A stretch of DNA of 64,000 nucleotides from Pseudomonas sp. G.S.17. Lineage in GTDB: Bacteria; Pseudomonadota; Gammaproteobacteria; Pseudomonadales; Pseudomonadaceae. The position numbers were made by a program, and so were the translations under genes. This document shows positions 39,023 through 48,338 of this stretch, piece after piece; within the stretch, counting starts at the first letter, position 1, and each line of letters begins with the position of its first letter. Below the pieces are notes generated by a model. It saw nothing but the letters and a program-made list of their open reading frames with translations, was not told the DNA's origin and did not search any database. The stretch spans positions 6,073,501-6,137,500 of the forward strand of contig NZ_CP151076.1 of assembly GCF_038096165.1 (NCBI RefSeq), in the 5' to 3' direction.

Positions 39023-39541
39023 GTTCGCGGCCTCTCGGGCTGCGCAGTATTGCGGTGTTCTGCCTGGTGGTGGAGCGGGAAATGACCATACGAACCTCGC
39101 GTCAGATGCCGCAAGTAGCGGCAGGATAAATCACGATGTCCGGTGGTCCGGTCTATATACCGTAAAGACGTATAAATATTAAATAAACGAGTATTTGGGA
39201 ATAAGCATAGAAGGTGAAATTCTCAGGTTTTCAAGCGTGTTGTGCATACGTCAGACACGAGCCGAAGACCATCAACAAAATGCATATCTTGAGCAGTTTA
39301 TTACGCGCCACGAGCATAACCCTCTTGCAGTAATGCAATGCTTTCAGAAGGCTAGCAGTGAGCGCCAATCAGGTTTAAAAAAACCTGTAGGCCGATATGT
39401 AGTTCGGTGTAGGAAACCTCTCGGCGTATAGCTCAATGTGAGCCAGCTCACAGGTTGTATAGCTGCCAGCACCACCAATACGGCGGGTCGCGATAAACAA
39501 CCCGCGCGTATCAGTGGTTTTTTTCAGGGACATTCGGTCAG
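39023..39541. other. AT-rich intergenic region upstream of sfnB
   Basis: About 520 bp without a credible gene. It must carry the leftward sfnB promoter; a weak TATATA at about 39162 on the minus strand is a candidate -10. A perfect CRP/Vfr-type palindrome is at 39437-39452. A short palindrome GGTTTAAAAAAACC occurs at about 39371. Base composition is lower in GC than the flanks. Confidence 0.5.
39437..39452. promoter_or_regulatory. Perfect CRP/Vfr-type palindrome
   Basis: TGTGAGCCAGCTCACA is an exact TGTGA-N6-TCACA match with a fully palindromic spacer. This is the consensus for CRP and its Pseudomonas homologue Vfr. It lies downstream of the Ig-like gene and 415 bp upstream of sfnB. The target promoter is unclear. 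Confidence 0.5.
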
Positions 39542-40270
39542 TCACTGACAGCGGTTAATTTGGGTGTTGACGTTGATTTCACGGGCGGGTGCCCACCGTG
39601 AGTTGTTGCCCACTCGATCAATGATGCAGTAAGTCACGTCCAGTTGTTGTTCCCGCCCCGCTTCCAGGATCAGCGTCGGTGGCACGATCAGGCTGACGGA
39701 TTTGCCGACGTTCTCGGCTTTCAAAGGTGGCAGATCCATACGCACATCTCCCCAACGCAGGGTGATTTCATCGCTGGGCGCCATGTTGAGATAGGGTTCG
39801 ATGCCCAGTGGCATGCCGGTTTTTGCATACCGGGAGATCAACCCATAACGGATCACCGCCTCTGGCAACGAGACGGGTGCCAAGCCCTGGTTTTCTTCAT
39901 CGCTGAGCGTCAGGAGCTGCCCGCCGGGCACATCGAGTTTTACCCTGAGCTTGCGGCTGGGCGAAGTAACCGGCGCACCACCCACTTTCATGACGCGATA
40001 GCAGGTTTTGATCGTCCCGGTTTGTAGGAAGCTTTCAGGCACGCGTAGGACTACTGTGTAGCCGATGTCAGACTTACTTAAAAGTTTTGACGCAACGTAA
40101 CAGCCATCCCAGAACAATTCGATCAAGTCGCCTTCATCCATTGCGGGATAGGGGTCAATATTGACTAACAGATGGGCGGCGGCGCGAATACCGACGCCGT
40201 GGTTGTGAGCCTGTGGCAGGTAGGGCGCGAACAGCTTGGGGATGCTGGTTTTGCAGGGTGCGTGGGGCAT
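39542..40270 (-). CDS. Protein of unknown function with two tandem Ig-like modules
   Basis: 242 residues, no signal peptide or membrane helix seen. Two successive beta-rich modules share a layout: first NIDPYPAMDEGDLIELFWDG...SFLQTGTIKTCYRV, then NMAPSDEITLRWGDVRMDL...LILEAGREQQLDVTYCIIDRVGN. Each begins with an acidic D-L/I-x-L-x-W segment and ends with a Y-C-pattern strand. Similar modules occur as repeats in large Pseudomonas proteins of unknown role; I cannot give a function. ATG 40270 is preferred; a GTG at 40348 would add 26 residues without a ribosome site. It is isolated in AT-rich DNA inside the sulfur block. Confidence 0.65.
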   Translation of the reverse strand: MPHAPCKTSIPKLFAPYLPQAHNHGVGIRAAAHLLVNIDPYPAMDEGDLIELFWDGCYVASKLLSKSDIGYTVVLRVPESFLQTGTIKTCYRVMKVGGAPVTSPSRKLRVKLDVPGGQLLTLSDEENQGLAPVSLPEAVIRYGLISRYAKTGMPLGIEPYLNMAPSDEITLRWGDVRMDLPPLKAENVGKSVSLIVPPTLILEAGREQQLDVTYCIIDRVGNNSRWAPAREINVNTQINRCQ

Positions 40271-40807
40271 GGCTGAATACTCATGGCGATTTGTTAGATG
40301 AATAATGAGTCCGTTGGCTTCGGTAATAACGGTTGTCGGCCAGTTCACCGAAAAACGGCGCGGGGATAAGTACCTTAGAGATCAGAGTTATGGCAAACAT
40401 TACAAACTGTATGTAATTGAAGCTTGTAATAAGCTCAGAATATTGAATGGATGTTTATTTTCGAGCTAATGGGGTTTGCGCGTGTCTGTCAATATGTAAT
40501 GGGGATGAGATATCGACGAGATGCAGAATTAGACGTTTCCTACACAAACACCACGATCTTATTACGAAGTAGGTCAGGGCATTCCCACTTCAATATATGA
40601 ATGCTCATGCGAATGAACAGTCTTTGGGCATTGGGTATGTGGTCGTGAGGGGACAGTGGATATGACTTTCTGTGACGCACTATTACTGACTGTAATGACT
40701 GGATAAGTTTGCTTAGATAAAACCGATCATTCCACGGACGAATGCTGGGTCGATCTAGCAGCGGTTTAGATCGTTCAATTGTTGTACAAATGTAAGGCAC
40801 AGAAAAA
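40271..40807. other. AT-rich non-coding region upstream of the Ig-like gene
   Basis: About 540 bp of lower GC content. It should contain the promoter of the Ig-like gene. Repeated TTACAAACTGTATGTAATTG-like and CTTGTAATAAG strings are present at 40399-40432. No convincing gene or mobile-element remnant was recognised. Confidence 0.5.
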
Positions 40808-40833
40808 CAGCGCCGAATGGCGCTGGTTTTTTT
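40801..40833 (-). terminator. Terminator of the cystine importer operon, probably bidirectional
   Basis: Perfect 7-bp stem CAGCGCC / GGCGCTG (40808-40814, 40819-40825) with loop GAAT. It is flanked by AAAAA on the left and TTTTTTT on the right, so it has a U-run on either strand. It lies just past the stop of the importer ATPase gene. Confidence 0.88.
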
Positions 40834-40849
40834 ACCGGGCGATGTAGGA

Positions 40850-41593
40850 TCAGGAGCGACTTCGCTCCAGAAATTGCCGGGTCCGTTCTTCGCGAGGGTT
40901 GGCAAACAACTCCTTGGCCTCCCCTTGCTCGACGATCACGCCCTTGTCGATGAAGATCACTCGATTCGCCACGTCGCGGGCAAAACTCATTTCGTGAGTG
41001 ACGATGACCATGGTGCGTTTTTCTTCGGCCAGGGCGCGAATCGTGGCAAGCACTTCGCCCACCAGTTCCGGGTCCAGAGCAGAAGTGGGCTCATCGAAAA
41101 GAATTACTTCCGGCTCCATCGCGAGCGCGCGTGCAATTGCCACCCGCTGCTGCTGACCGCCCGACAGACGCCGCGGATAAGCATTTTCCTTACCCGCGAG
41201 GCCGACCTTGGCGAGCAGCTTGCGGCCTTGTTCCATTGCCAGTTCCCGCGCGATCTTCTTGACCACCACAGGACCTTCCATGACGTTTTCCAAAGCGGTG
41301 CGGTGCGGAAACAGGTTGAAGTTCTGGAACACAAAACCCACATGCTGGCGCAACTGGCGAATCAGACCTTGTTGCTGGCTCAAAGGGCGACTGCCATCAA
41401 CCGCGATGTCGCCGACGATAATCTTGCCGCTGGTAGGCTCTTCGAGAAAATTCAGACAACGCAGCAAGGTCGTCTTGCCCGAGCCGCTGGGCCCGATAAT
41501 AGCCACCACTTCCCCGGCTTCGACGCGCAGATCAATGCCCTTGAGCACTTGCTGGCCCTTGAATTCCTTGGTCAGTTTTTCAACCACGATCAT
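40850..41593 (-). CDS. tcyN: L-cystine ABC transporter ATP-binding protein (TcyN type)
   Basis: Cytosolic ATPase of 247 residues. It has Walker [11 protein letters not shown]-loop [13 protein letters not shown], signature [15 protein letters not shown], Walker [15 protein letters not shown] and switch His IVTHEM. It is the third gene of a binding protein-permease-ATPase operon. The cystine assignment rests on similarity of the whole set to FliY/YecS/YecC and on dcyD next door. Confidence 0.9.
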   Translation of the reverse strand: MIVVEKLTKEFKGQQVLKGIDLRVEAGEVVAIIGPSGSGKTTLLRCLNFLEEPTSGKIIVGDIAVDGSRPLSQQQGLIRQLRQHVGFVFQNFNLFPHRTALENVMEGPVVVKKIARELAMEQGRKLLAKVGLAGKENAYPRRLSGGQQQRVAIARALAMEPEVILFDEPTSALDPELVGEVLATIRALAEEKRTMVIVTHEMSFARDVANRVIFIDKGVIVEQGEAKELFANPREERTRQFLERSRS

Positions 41594-41595
41594 GT

Positions 41596-42264
41596 TCAGG
41601 ACTCCAGGTCATGCCGGTTCACCCGCGCTTCGAGACGGTTTTGCAGGTGCGAGAGCGCAGTGGCAAGAATCCAGTAGATGAGCGCCGCGGCCAGATACAT
41701 GGTGAAAATTTCGAAGGTCCTGGCGGTAATCAACTGCGCCTGACGGAACAGCTCCGGCACCTGAATAGTTGCTGCCAGCGCCGTGTCCTTGACCAATGAG
41801 ATAAAGCTGTTGCCCAACGGCGGCAAGGCGGTGCGGGCGGCCTGAGGCAGGATCGCCCGGCGCATCGCCTGGCCACGCGTCATGCCCATGCTGGCGGCCG
41901 CTTCCCACTGGCCACGATCCACCGAACCAATAGCCGCCCGCAGGATTTCGCACGCGTACGCGCCCATGTTCAACGAAAAGCCGATCAGCGCGGCAGGCAA
42001 CGGGTCCAGCTCAATGCCCAATTGCGGCAAGCCGTAATAGATCATGAACAGTTGGACCAGTAGCGGTGTACCGCGAAAGAACGACACGTAGACCCGGGCA
42101 ATACCGCGCAGCGCGATCAGCCGCGACAAGCGCATCAGCGCCAGGCCGAAGCCCAGCAGCAAGCCGAAGAACATGCCACCCAGGCTGAGGAATACCGTGT
42201 AGTACGCGCCCTTTATCAGAAAGGGCGCGGAGTCCAGCGCGAGCTTTAGGCTCTCTTCGATCAT
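41596..42264 (-). CDS. tcyL: L-cystine ABC transporter permease (TcyL type)
   Basis: Inner-membrane permease of 222 residues: [59 protein letters not shown] and EAA loop [27 protein letters not shown]. It resembles E. coli YecS. Its start overlaps the binding-protein stop (ATGA), and the ATPase gene starts two bases after its stop. Confidence 0.9.
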   Translation of the reverse strand: MIEESLKLALDSAPFLIKGAYYTVFLSLGGMFFGLLLGFGLALMRLSRLIALRGIARVYVSFFRGTPLLVQLFMIYYGLPQLGIELDPLPAALIGFSLNMGAYACEILRAAIGSVDRGQWEAAASMGMTRGQAMRRAILPQAARTALPPLGNSFISLVKDTALAATIQVPELFRQAQLITARTFEIFTMYLAAALIYWILATALSHLQNRLEARVNRHDLES

Positions 42265-43058
42265 TTGGTCACGTCAGCCTGGAAATACTTCTGCGACAGC
42301 TTGGCGAGGGTGCCGTCAGCGCGCAGTTTGTCGATGGCCTTGTTGATGGCTTCCAGCAGTTCAGGCTCCCCTTTGCGCAGAGCGATGCCCGCTTCCTGAC
42401 GGGAGAACGGCTCGCCGGAAACAGCCAGGCTGTCTTTGGTTTTGCTGACCAGTTCGAGGGCGGCGAGACGGTCGACCAGAATCGCGTCGATACGACCAAC
42501 GCGCAGGTCCTGGTACTTGGTCGGATCATCGTCATAGGTTTTGACGACCGCGCCCGGTACATTTTCCTTCAGCCACTGCTCGTAATTGGTGCCCAGACCA
42601 ACGCCCACTTTCGCACCCTTCAGATCGGCTGCGACTTTGAACTTGGCGGCGTCCTTTTTCTGCACCAGCGCCTGGATACCGGAGATGGTGTAAGGCGTGG
42701 AGAAGTCATACTTCTTTTTGCGCTCTTCGGAAATCGTGACCTGGTTGATCACCACATCCAGACGCTTGGATTCAAGCGCCGCGAGGATCCCGGCCCAAGG
42801 AGTTGGCTGCAGCTTGGCTTTTACGCCCAGTTCCTTGGCCAATGCTTCGGAAAACTCGACTTCAAAACCTGCCAGCTTGCCGCTTTCGTCCACGAAGCTG
42901 AACGGCGGATAAGTGCCTTCCAGACCCACGTTGAGGGTGCCGCTGTCTTTGATTTTCTGCAGCTGATCACCAGCCACGGCTTGACCGATCAGGCCGGAGC
43001 CGAGCACCAGGCTCAGGGTTGAAAGCAGAAACGTACGACGGATTGCGGAAGTAATCAT
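42261..43058 (-). CDS. tcyJ: L-cystine-binding periplasmic protein (TcyJ/FliY type)
   Basis: Family 3 solute-binding protein of 265 residues. The signal peptide (RRTFLLSTLSLVLGSGLIGQAVAG) is cleaved after AVA. Family blocks: SGTLNVGLEGTYPPFSFVDESGKLAGFEVEFSEALA, LQPTPWAGILAALESKRLDVVINQVTISEERK, FSTPYTISGIQALV and GTNYEQWLKEN, all close to E. coli FliY. ATG 43058 has GGGG spaced correctly upstream; ATG 43070 has none. First gene of tcyJLN. Confidence 0.9.
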   Translation of the reverse strand: MITSAIRRTFLLSTLSLVLGSGLIGQAVAGDQLQKIKDSGTLNVGLEGTYPPFSFVDESGKLAGFEVEFSEALAKELGVKAKLQPTPWAGILAALESKRLDVVINQVTISEERKKKYDFSTPYTISGIQALVQKKDAAKFKVAADLKGAKVGVGLGTNYEQWLKENVPGAVVKTYDDDPTKYQDLRVGRIDAILVDRLAALELVSKTKDSLAVSGEPFSRQEAGIALRKGEPELLEAINKAIDKLRADGTLAKLSQKYFQADVTK

Positions 43059-43158
43059 GACTAGCCCCATATTTGTTGTTGATGTCAGGCAAGAATCGGA
43101 CCCGACGAAAGCTACGTTGGCACCAAAAGTTTATCCAGCTTTTTCAAGACGCTTGATG

Positions 43159-43204
43159 CGCCAGCAGTCCTGCTGGCGGCGATCATAAAAGCGCCTACTT
43201 ATAA
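43159..43204 (-). promoter_or_regulatory. Upstream region of tcyJ: palindrome and AT-rich promoter candidate
   Basis: A perfect 9-bp inverted repeat CGCCAGCAG / CTGCTGGCG (43159-43178) lies just downstream, in the minus-strand sense, of a TTATAA box at 43199-43204. The DNA behind that is very AT-rich. The palindrome could be an operator or the leader hairpin of tcyJ. Confidence 0.35.
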
Positions 43205-43257
43205 TGCAAAATAATCAAAATATTATTTAATATGTGTTTTTGGTATATACAGCCGAA

Positions 43258-44265
43258 TCAGTCATCCTGCCCGGAAAAAACGCCTGGGTAAGCGAACAAG
43301 GCCGGCGCACCGCCGGTGTGCAGAAAGATCAGCGGGCCGTCCTCAAAACGCTGGCGGCCAATACCATCGAGCAAGCCTGCCATCGCTTTGCCGGTGTACA
43401 CCGGATCGAGCAAAATCCCTTCGTGACTGGCCATCAATTTGATCGCAGACAGGGTTCCGGCATTCGGTTCGCCATAGCGCGGCGCGAAATACTCGTCCCA
43501 CAGTTCGACTTTGAACGCGGCCGGCAACGGCACGCCCAGCAGTTCGGCGGTGCGTTCGGCAAGATTCTGTACCTTGGGCCGCTGGGCCTCGTCGGTGCGC
43601 GATACGGTCACACCCACCACCGGCAGATTGGGCAGCACTTCAACCAGCGCCAATGCCAGACCGCTGTGAGTACCGGCGCTGCCGGAAGCGAGCACCACGG
43701 CGGCGAACTCCAGCCCGGTCTCCTTGATCTGCTCAGCCAGCTCAAATCCTGCACGCACATAACCCAGGGCGCCTACGTCATTGGAACCACCGATGGGCAC
43801 CAGATACGGCTTTTTACCGCTGGACTGCAGACGCGCGGCGAGGGCTTGCAGCAGCTCGTCGGCGTTATCCAGGCTTTCCACCAACTCGACCTTGGCATCA
43901 AACAGATCCAGCAGCAGCCGGTTGCCGTTGTGCAGGTAATTAACGTCGTCCGTGGCGATAGGATTTTCCAGCAGAGCCACGCAGCCCAGGCCCAGGCGGG
44001 CGGCGAGCGCCGCCGTCTGGCGCACATGGTTGGACTGGATCGCGCCGGCCGTAATCAGCGTATCGGCACCCTGCGCCAGCGCATCGGCGGCAAGGTATTC
44101 GAGCTTGCGCACCTTGTTGCCGCCCATGGCCAGGGTCGTGGTGTCGTCGCGCTTGATATAGATGTCGCGACCGGCCCAGACCGAAAGCCGTTCCAGTTTT
44201 TCCAACGCAGTGGGCGCGGCGATCAGATCCAGACGATTGAAGCGGGCGAGCTGTGTTTTGATCAT
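43258..44265 (-). CDS. dcyD: D-cysteine desulfhydrase
   Basis: PLP-dependent enzyme converting D-cysteine to pyruvate, sulfide and ammonia. The 335 residues carry the PLP lysine at residue 51 in [17 protein letters not shown], the phosphate-binding loop [14 protein letters not shown] and the N-terminal family pattern [21 protein letters not shown] and IYIKRDDTT. The position of Lys51 supports ATG 44265; a TTG at 44277 would add four residues. It lies directly upstream of tcyJLN, an arrangement also seen in enteric bacteria (dcyD with the cystine importer). Confidence 0.92.
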   Translation of the reverse strand: MIKTQLARFNRLDLIAAPTALEKLERLSVWAGRDIYIKRDDTTTLAMGGNKVRKLEYLAADALAQGADTLITAGAIQSNHVRQTAALAARLGLGCVALLENPIATDDVNYLHNGNRLLLDLFDAKVELVESLDNADELLQALAARLQSSGKKPYLVPIGGSNDVGALGYVRAGFELAEQIKETGLEFAAVVLASGSAGTHSGLALALVEVLPNLPVVGVTVSRTDEAQRPKVQNLAERTAELLGVPLPAAFKVELWDEYFAPRYGEPNAGTLSAIKLMASHEGILLDPVYTGKAMAGLLDGIGRQRFEDGPLIFLHTGGAPALFAYPGVFSGQDD

Positions 44266-44459
44266 GGTGATAGTCAAGCCGTGTAGAGAGTCGCTGGACT
44301 ATAGGCAGGCGTTTCCTACAGGGCAACTCATAAGGTCTTATGCTTCAAGAGTAGAAGTCCTACAAAAATAGTTATTTTTTCGTGCTAAATCTTTGCCGTA
44401 GAGTGAGCGCACCTGCGGCGAACGTACAAAAAGCCGCACCCGAACCAGGAGAAGTCAGC

Positions 44460-45416
44460 GTGAGCGATATTCCAGAGGCATCTGCCAAGGGCCGTTCCAG
44501 CCACTGGCAATTGCAGCAGATCGTCAGCCAATTGCGTCAGGCCCGTAATGACTGGCGCACCAGCAATGGTCGCGTCAGCGGCGAGCACGGTGGACGCGAG
44601 CTGCCTTCACGGGCGGCGATGCGCGACATCCTCGAAGCGTTGTGCGGTGCATTGTTCCCCATGCGCCTGGGGCCGGTTGACCTGCGGGAGGAAAGCGAAG
44701 ACTTCTACGTCGGGCACACGCTTGATGTCGCTTTGAATGCATTGCTGGCCCAGACCCGTCTGGAACTGCGCTACGTCGCCCATCAGCGCGGCGAAGAAGT
44801 GGGCAATCTGAACGAACGGGCGGTGGAGTTGATCCAGGGTTTCGCCAGCGCCTTGCCAGCCATGCGAGCGCTGCTCGACACCGACGTGCTGGCCGCCTAT
44901 CACGGCGACCCGGCGGCACGCAGCGTGGACGAAGTGCTGCTGTGCTACCCGGGAATTCTCGCGGTGATTCATCACCGGATCGCCCACCATCTTTATCGCG
45001 CGGGCCTGCCGCTACTGGCGCGGATCAGCTCGGAAATCGCCCACTCGGCCACCGGTATCGACATCCACCCCGGCGCGCAGATCGGCCGCAGCTTTTTTAT
45101 TGATCACGGGACAGGCGTGGTCATCGGCGAAACCGCGATCATTGGCGAGCGGGTACGCATCTATCAAGCCGTAACCCTCGGCGCAAAACGCTTCCCGGCC
45201 GACGAAGACGGCCAGTTGCAGAAAGGCCACGCACGCCACCCTATCGTTGAAGACGACGTAGTGATCTACGCCGGCGCAACCATCCTCGGCCGCATCACCA
45301 TCGGCAAAGGCTCGACCATCGGCGGCAACGTCTGGCTGACCCGCAGCGTGCCGGCCGGATGCAATCTGACGCAGGCTAATTTGTTGCAGCAGCAGGATGA
45401 TGGGTGTCAGAAGTAG
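44460..45416 (+). CDS. epsC: Serine O-acetyltransferase EpsC
   Basis: Makes O-acetylserine for cysteine synthesis. The 318 residues have an N-terminal helical region and a C-terminal left-handed beta-helix: HSATGIDIHPGAQIGRSFFIDHGTGVVIGETAIIGERVRIYQAVTLG, then VVIYAGATILGRITIGKGSTIGGNVWLT. The catalytic His pair lies in DIHPG and IDHGTG. It starts with GTG 44460, preceded by AGGAG; a longer ATG frame to 44382 lacks a ribosome site. Divergent from dcyD. Length above 300 fits the EpsC subgroup rather than the short CysE. Confidence 0.92.
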   Translation: MSDIPEASAKGRSSHWQLQQIVSQLRQARNDWRTSNGRVSGEHGGRELPSRAAMRDILEALCGALFPMRLGPVDLREESEDFYVGHTLDVALNALLAQTRLELRYVAHQRGEEVGNLNERAVELIQGFASALPAMRALLDTDVLAAYHGDPAARSVDEVLLCYPGILAVIHHRIAHHLYRAGLPLLARISSEIAHSATGIDIHPGAQIGRSFFIDHGTGVVIGETAIIGERVRIYQAVTLGAKRFPADEDGQLQKGHARHPIVEDDVVIYAGATILGRITIGKGSTIGGNVWLTRSVPAGCNLTQANLLQQQDDGCQK

Positions 45417-45464
45417 CCCTCTCATTCTGAATGGCTAGTCGGGCGTTTCTTGGGATAAATCCTA

Positions 45465-45492
45465 CGGATGCTGTGCGCAGCATCCGACTTTT
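45465..45492 (+). terminator. Terminator downstream of epsC
   Basis: Perfect 9-bp stem CGGATGCTG / CAGCATCCG, loop TGCG, followed by ACTTTTT. It separates epsC from the vgrG island, whose first gene starts about 55 bases on. Confidence 0.88.
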
Positions 45493-45546
45493 TGTTGTCC
45501 TGTATTGGTGCAAAGTTCTGCCTTTCCCCAGGCCAAGGACTTGCCC

Positions 45547-47586
45547 ATGCTCACCCCCGCCAACCAAGCCACGTTCACGCTGGATATCGCGGGGGTTGAG
45601 CATCAGCTTCGCGTCCTGAGTTTCACCGCTAAAGAGGCCGTCAGCCGGCCCTTCAGTGTGCGTATCGAGCTGGTCAGCGAACGGGCCAACCTCGCGCTTG
45701 AAGACGTGCTGCATCGGCAGGCGTTTCTGGCCTTTGACGCTGTGGGCAACGGGCTGCACGGGCAGATCGGCGAGATTGCCCAAGGCGATTCCGGCAAGCG
45801 TTTCACCCACTATTTCATCCGGCTGGTGCCGAATCTGCTGCGCCTGGAGCATCGGCACAATCACCGGATTTTCCAGAATAAGAGCGTGCCGGAAATCATC
45901 GCCCTGGTGCTCAAGGACCACGGCATTCTCGCCGATGAGTTTGCGTTCCGCCTGAGCAGCAAAAGCTGCCCGCCGCGCGACTACTGCACCCAGTACCACG
46001 AAACCGACCTGCATTTCGTTCGCCGCCTGTGTGAAGAGGAGGGTTTGTCCTTCCACTTTGAGCACAGCCGCGATCGGCACCTGCTGATCTTCGCCGACGA
46101 TCCTGTCGCACTGCCCAACCTGAAACATCCTACGGCCTACCTGCAAGGCAACGGGCTGGTGGCCCAAGCGCCGGTGATCAACGCCTTCAGCGTGCGCCTC
46201 GCCACCCGCACCGGCAAAGTCAGTCGCCAGACCTACGATTTCGAACAACCCGGGATCGACATGCTGGCCAGTGCGAAGCTGGCGGACGGGCGCGTGGACC
46301 TTGAGGATTATCGGTATCCGGCGCCGTTCAATGACCGGCAGATCGGCGCGCGTCAGGCGCAAACCGTACTGGAACGGCATCGCAGCGACTATCAACTGGC
46401 CAGCGGCAAAAGCGATCAGCCGGCCCTGCTCAGCGGCCATCTGCTGACCCTCGCCGAGCATCCCCGTGAGGACTGGAATGCCCAGTGGCTGCTGGTTTCC
46501 GTGGTTCATGAAGGCAAACAGCCGCAGGTGCTGGAAGAATACAGCGACCGCGCCGCGCCGCCCGGCGAGTTCAGTCAGGGCTACCAAAACCGCTTCGAAG
46601 CGATCCCCGGCCTGACGCCGTTTCGCCCGCCACTGAAACATCCCAAACCGCGCATTCTTGGCAGCCAACACGCCATCGTCAGCGGCCCGCCGGGGGAAGA
46701 GATTCATTGCGACGCCTATGGTCGGGTCAAGGTCAAGTTCTACTGGGATCGCGAAGGTGTGCAAAACGAACACGCCAGTTGCTGGCTGCGGGTCGCCACC
46801 GGCTGGGCCCACGACCAATACGGCACGGCGATGATTCCTCGGGTCGGCATGGAAGTGGTGATCGGTTATTTCGAGGCCGATCCCGACCAGCCTTACGTGC
46901 AGGCCTGCCTGCCCAACGCCAGCACGCGCATCCCGCTGGACCTGCCCGCGCAGAAAACCCAGACTTTGCTCAAGACCCACAGTAGCCCCGGCGGCGGTGG
47001 TTATAACGAACTGAAAATCGAGGACCGCCAGGGCCAGGAAGAAATCGCCATCCGCGCGCAACGCGACTGGAAAGAACATGTGCTCAACGACCAGTCGATC
47101 CAGGTCGACAACCAGCGCAGCGTCCTGGTCACGGGGCTGTCCAGCCATGAACTGCAAGGCGAAGAACATCACCTGACCCTCGGACCGCGCAAGACACAGA
47201 TCTTGGCAGACGATTCCCTGACGGTGGTGGGCAATCAGCACATCAGCGCCGCGAATCATCTGGTCAGTGCGGCACTGGAAGTCCACCTGGCTGCCGGGCA
47301 GCACATGATCGTCGACGCGACCCTCAGCACCACGATCAAGGCCGGCGGGCACTGGATTTCGATTACACCTGCAGGAATTTTCACCAGCGTACCGATTCTG
47401 TTGGGTGGCTTGCCGATGCCGGGAATGCCAGCGGTGCCGGGCTTGCCCGCGCCGTTATCGAAATCAATAGCAGATCCCGCCCTTTCAAACAGCCCGCCGC
47501 TGGTGCCGCACAAACAGGTTGAAGCGATAGAGAACGGTGCTTTGTTCTGTCCGAAATGCGCCGAAAATAACAAGGAAGTCTTATGA
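45547..47586 (+). CDS. vgrG: Type VI secretion spike protein VgrG
   Basis: TssI-type trimeric spike that carries the effector encoded downstream. 679 residues. gp27-like N-terminal part (FTLDIAGVEHQLRVLSFTAKEAVSRPFSVRIELVS, QYHETDLHFVRRLCEEEGLSFHFEH), gp5 OB-fold (EIHCDAYGRVKVKFYWDREG, SCWLRVATGWAHDQYG, IPRVGMEVVIGYFEADPDQP) and needle start (HSSPGGGGYNELKIEDRQGQEEI). The C-terminal extension has a Gly/Pro hinge (GGLPMPGMPAVPGLPAPL) and ends with a CPKC motif near residue 670. ATG 45547 has AAGGA upstream. No structural T6SS genes are nearby, so this is an orphan VgrG island. The stop overlaps the chaperone start (ATGA). Confidence 0.95.
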   Translation: MLTPANQATFTLDIAGVEHQLRVLSFTAKEAVSRPFSVRIELVSERANLALEDVLHRQAFLAFDAVGNGLHGQIGEIAQGDSGKRFTHYFIRLVPNLLRLEHRHNHRIFQNKSVPEIIALVLKDHGILADEFAFRLSSKSCPPRDYCTQYHETDLHFVRRLCEEEGLSFHFEHSRDRHLLIFADDPVALPNLKHPTAYLQGNGLVAQAPVINAFSVRLATRTGKVSRQTYDFEQPGIDMLASAKLADGRVDLEDYRYPAPFNDRQIGARQAQTVLERHRSDYQLASGKSDQPALLSGHLLTLAEHPREDWNAQWLLVSVVHEGKQPQVLEEYSDRAAPPGEFSQGYQNRFEAIPGLTPFRPPLKHPKPRILGSQHAIVSGPPGEEIHCDAYGRVKVKFYWDREGVQNEHASCWLRVATGWAHDQYGTAMIPRVGMEVVIGYFEADPDQPYVQACLPNASTRIPLDLPAQKTQTLLKTHSSPGGGGYNELKIEDRQGQEEIAIRAQRDWKEHVLNDQSIQVDNQRSVLVTGLSSHELQGEEHHLTLGPRKTQILADDSLTVVGNQHISAANHLVSAALEVHLAAGQHMIVDATLSTTIKAGGHWISITPAGIFTSVPILLGGLPMPGMPAVPGLPAPLSKSIADPALSNSPPLVPHKQVEAIENGALFCPKCAENNKEVL

Positions 47587-48338
47587 GCACACGATTGGCA
47601 AGCCCGCCCCAGTATTTACCCAATGATCTGCCAGGGGGCCAAACCGTTGGGTTGTTACTTGATGCGCTTCAAATAGAAGACCTGATCAAGCGCCTCTATG
47701 AGTGGTCGGAAGCGCCCCACTTGGACCTCCTGTACCAACATACGCAATGGGCAGGAATCAGCCGACTTTCGCCCTGTCTGGTACATATCACTCACCCTGA
47801 ACACCCGGCTCTGCTGCAGTTTCTTGCCAACACCTGGAATCAGTGGGGCTACCTGTTATTCAGCGATGGCCCCTGGACGGAGCTACTGGACCATATGCGC
47901 TGGTTGACCAGCATCCAGCCTGCGCAGCTGGATGAAATGTTCCTGCGCATTTCCGATCCCGTCGTGGCACATGCTCTGTTTGCGGCCGATCTGCACCCAA
48001 ATGCACAGGTCTTTGGCCCTTGCTCCGAGATCGTCGTTGCTAATACGCCGCTAGATGGCTGGCAGCAATACAAACGCCCTGGCGAAATGCCGCAGCCTCA
48101 GTACTACACGCCTTATGTACCCAGCGCCGCGCAATGGACTGCGTTGCAGGCCGCCGCCTTTCACAAGTCAATCGGTGAGCTGTATCTGCATATGCAGCAC
48201 TTCTTTCCTGACTACAAAGCGGATCTGCAACCCGCCCAGCGCTTGGCGCACCTTCATGAACTGGCCAACTCCGCTATCGAACAAGGCTTTGAAGATGATC
48301 GAGAGATCTGGCTGTACGCCAATGTTTACGTTTTTTAG
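47583..48338 (+). CDS. DUF4123 effector chaperone, C-terminus frameshifted
   Basis: T6SS adaptor that loads a cognate effector on VgrG. 251 residues are read before TAG at 48336. DUF4123 features are the N-terminal LYQHTQWAGISRLSPCLVHI, FLANTWNQWGYLLFSDGPWTELLDHMRWL, LLRISDPV-like MFLRISDPVVAHALF and FGPCSEIVVAN. Directly after a T6 run at 48331-48336 the -1 frame is open for 41 more codons and encodes LTPFQRIDRASELAAQR, the usual DUF4123 end. That frame stops at 48460 and overlaps the effector ATG by four bases. An indel in the T-run, sequencing error or frameshifting must therefore separate the halves. Functional full-length form would be about 292 residues. Confidence 0.88.
   Translation: MSTRLASPPQYLPNDLPGGQTVGLLLDALQIEDLIKRLYEWSEAPHLDLLYQHTQWAGISRLSPCLVHITHPEHPALLQFLANTWNQWGYLLFSDGPWTELLDHMRWLTSIQPAQLDEMFLRISDPVVAHALFAADLHPNAQVFGPCSEIVVANTPLDGWQQYKRPGEMPQPQYYTPYVPSAAQWTALQAAAFHKSIGELYLHMQHFFPDYKADLQPAQRLAHLHELANSAIEQGFEDDREIWLYANVYVF

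Noticed and set aside
39195..39431. Plus-strand frame of 78 codons in the sfnB upstream region
   Set aside because: No ribosome site, no family resemblance, atypical composition; it ends just before the CRP-like palindrome by chance.
40540..40905. Minus-strand frame of 121 codons in the AT-rich gap
   Set aside because: It overlaps the importer terminator and the 3' end of tcyN, and resembles no transposase or other family.
45376..47352. Minus-strand open frame of 658 codons opposite vgrG
   Set aside because: It is the complement of a well-supported VgrG, has no recognisable domain and no ribosome site. Long antisense frames are common in GC-rich DNA.
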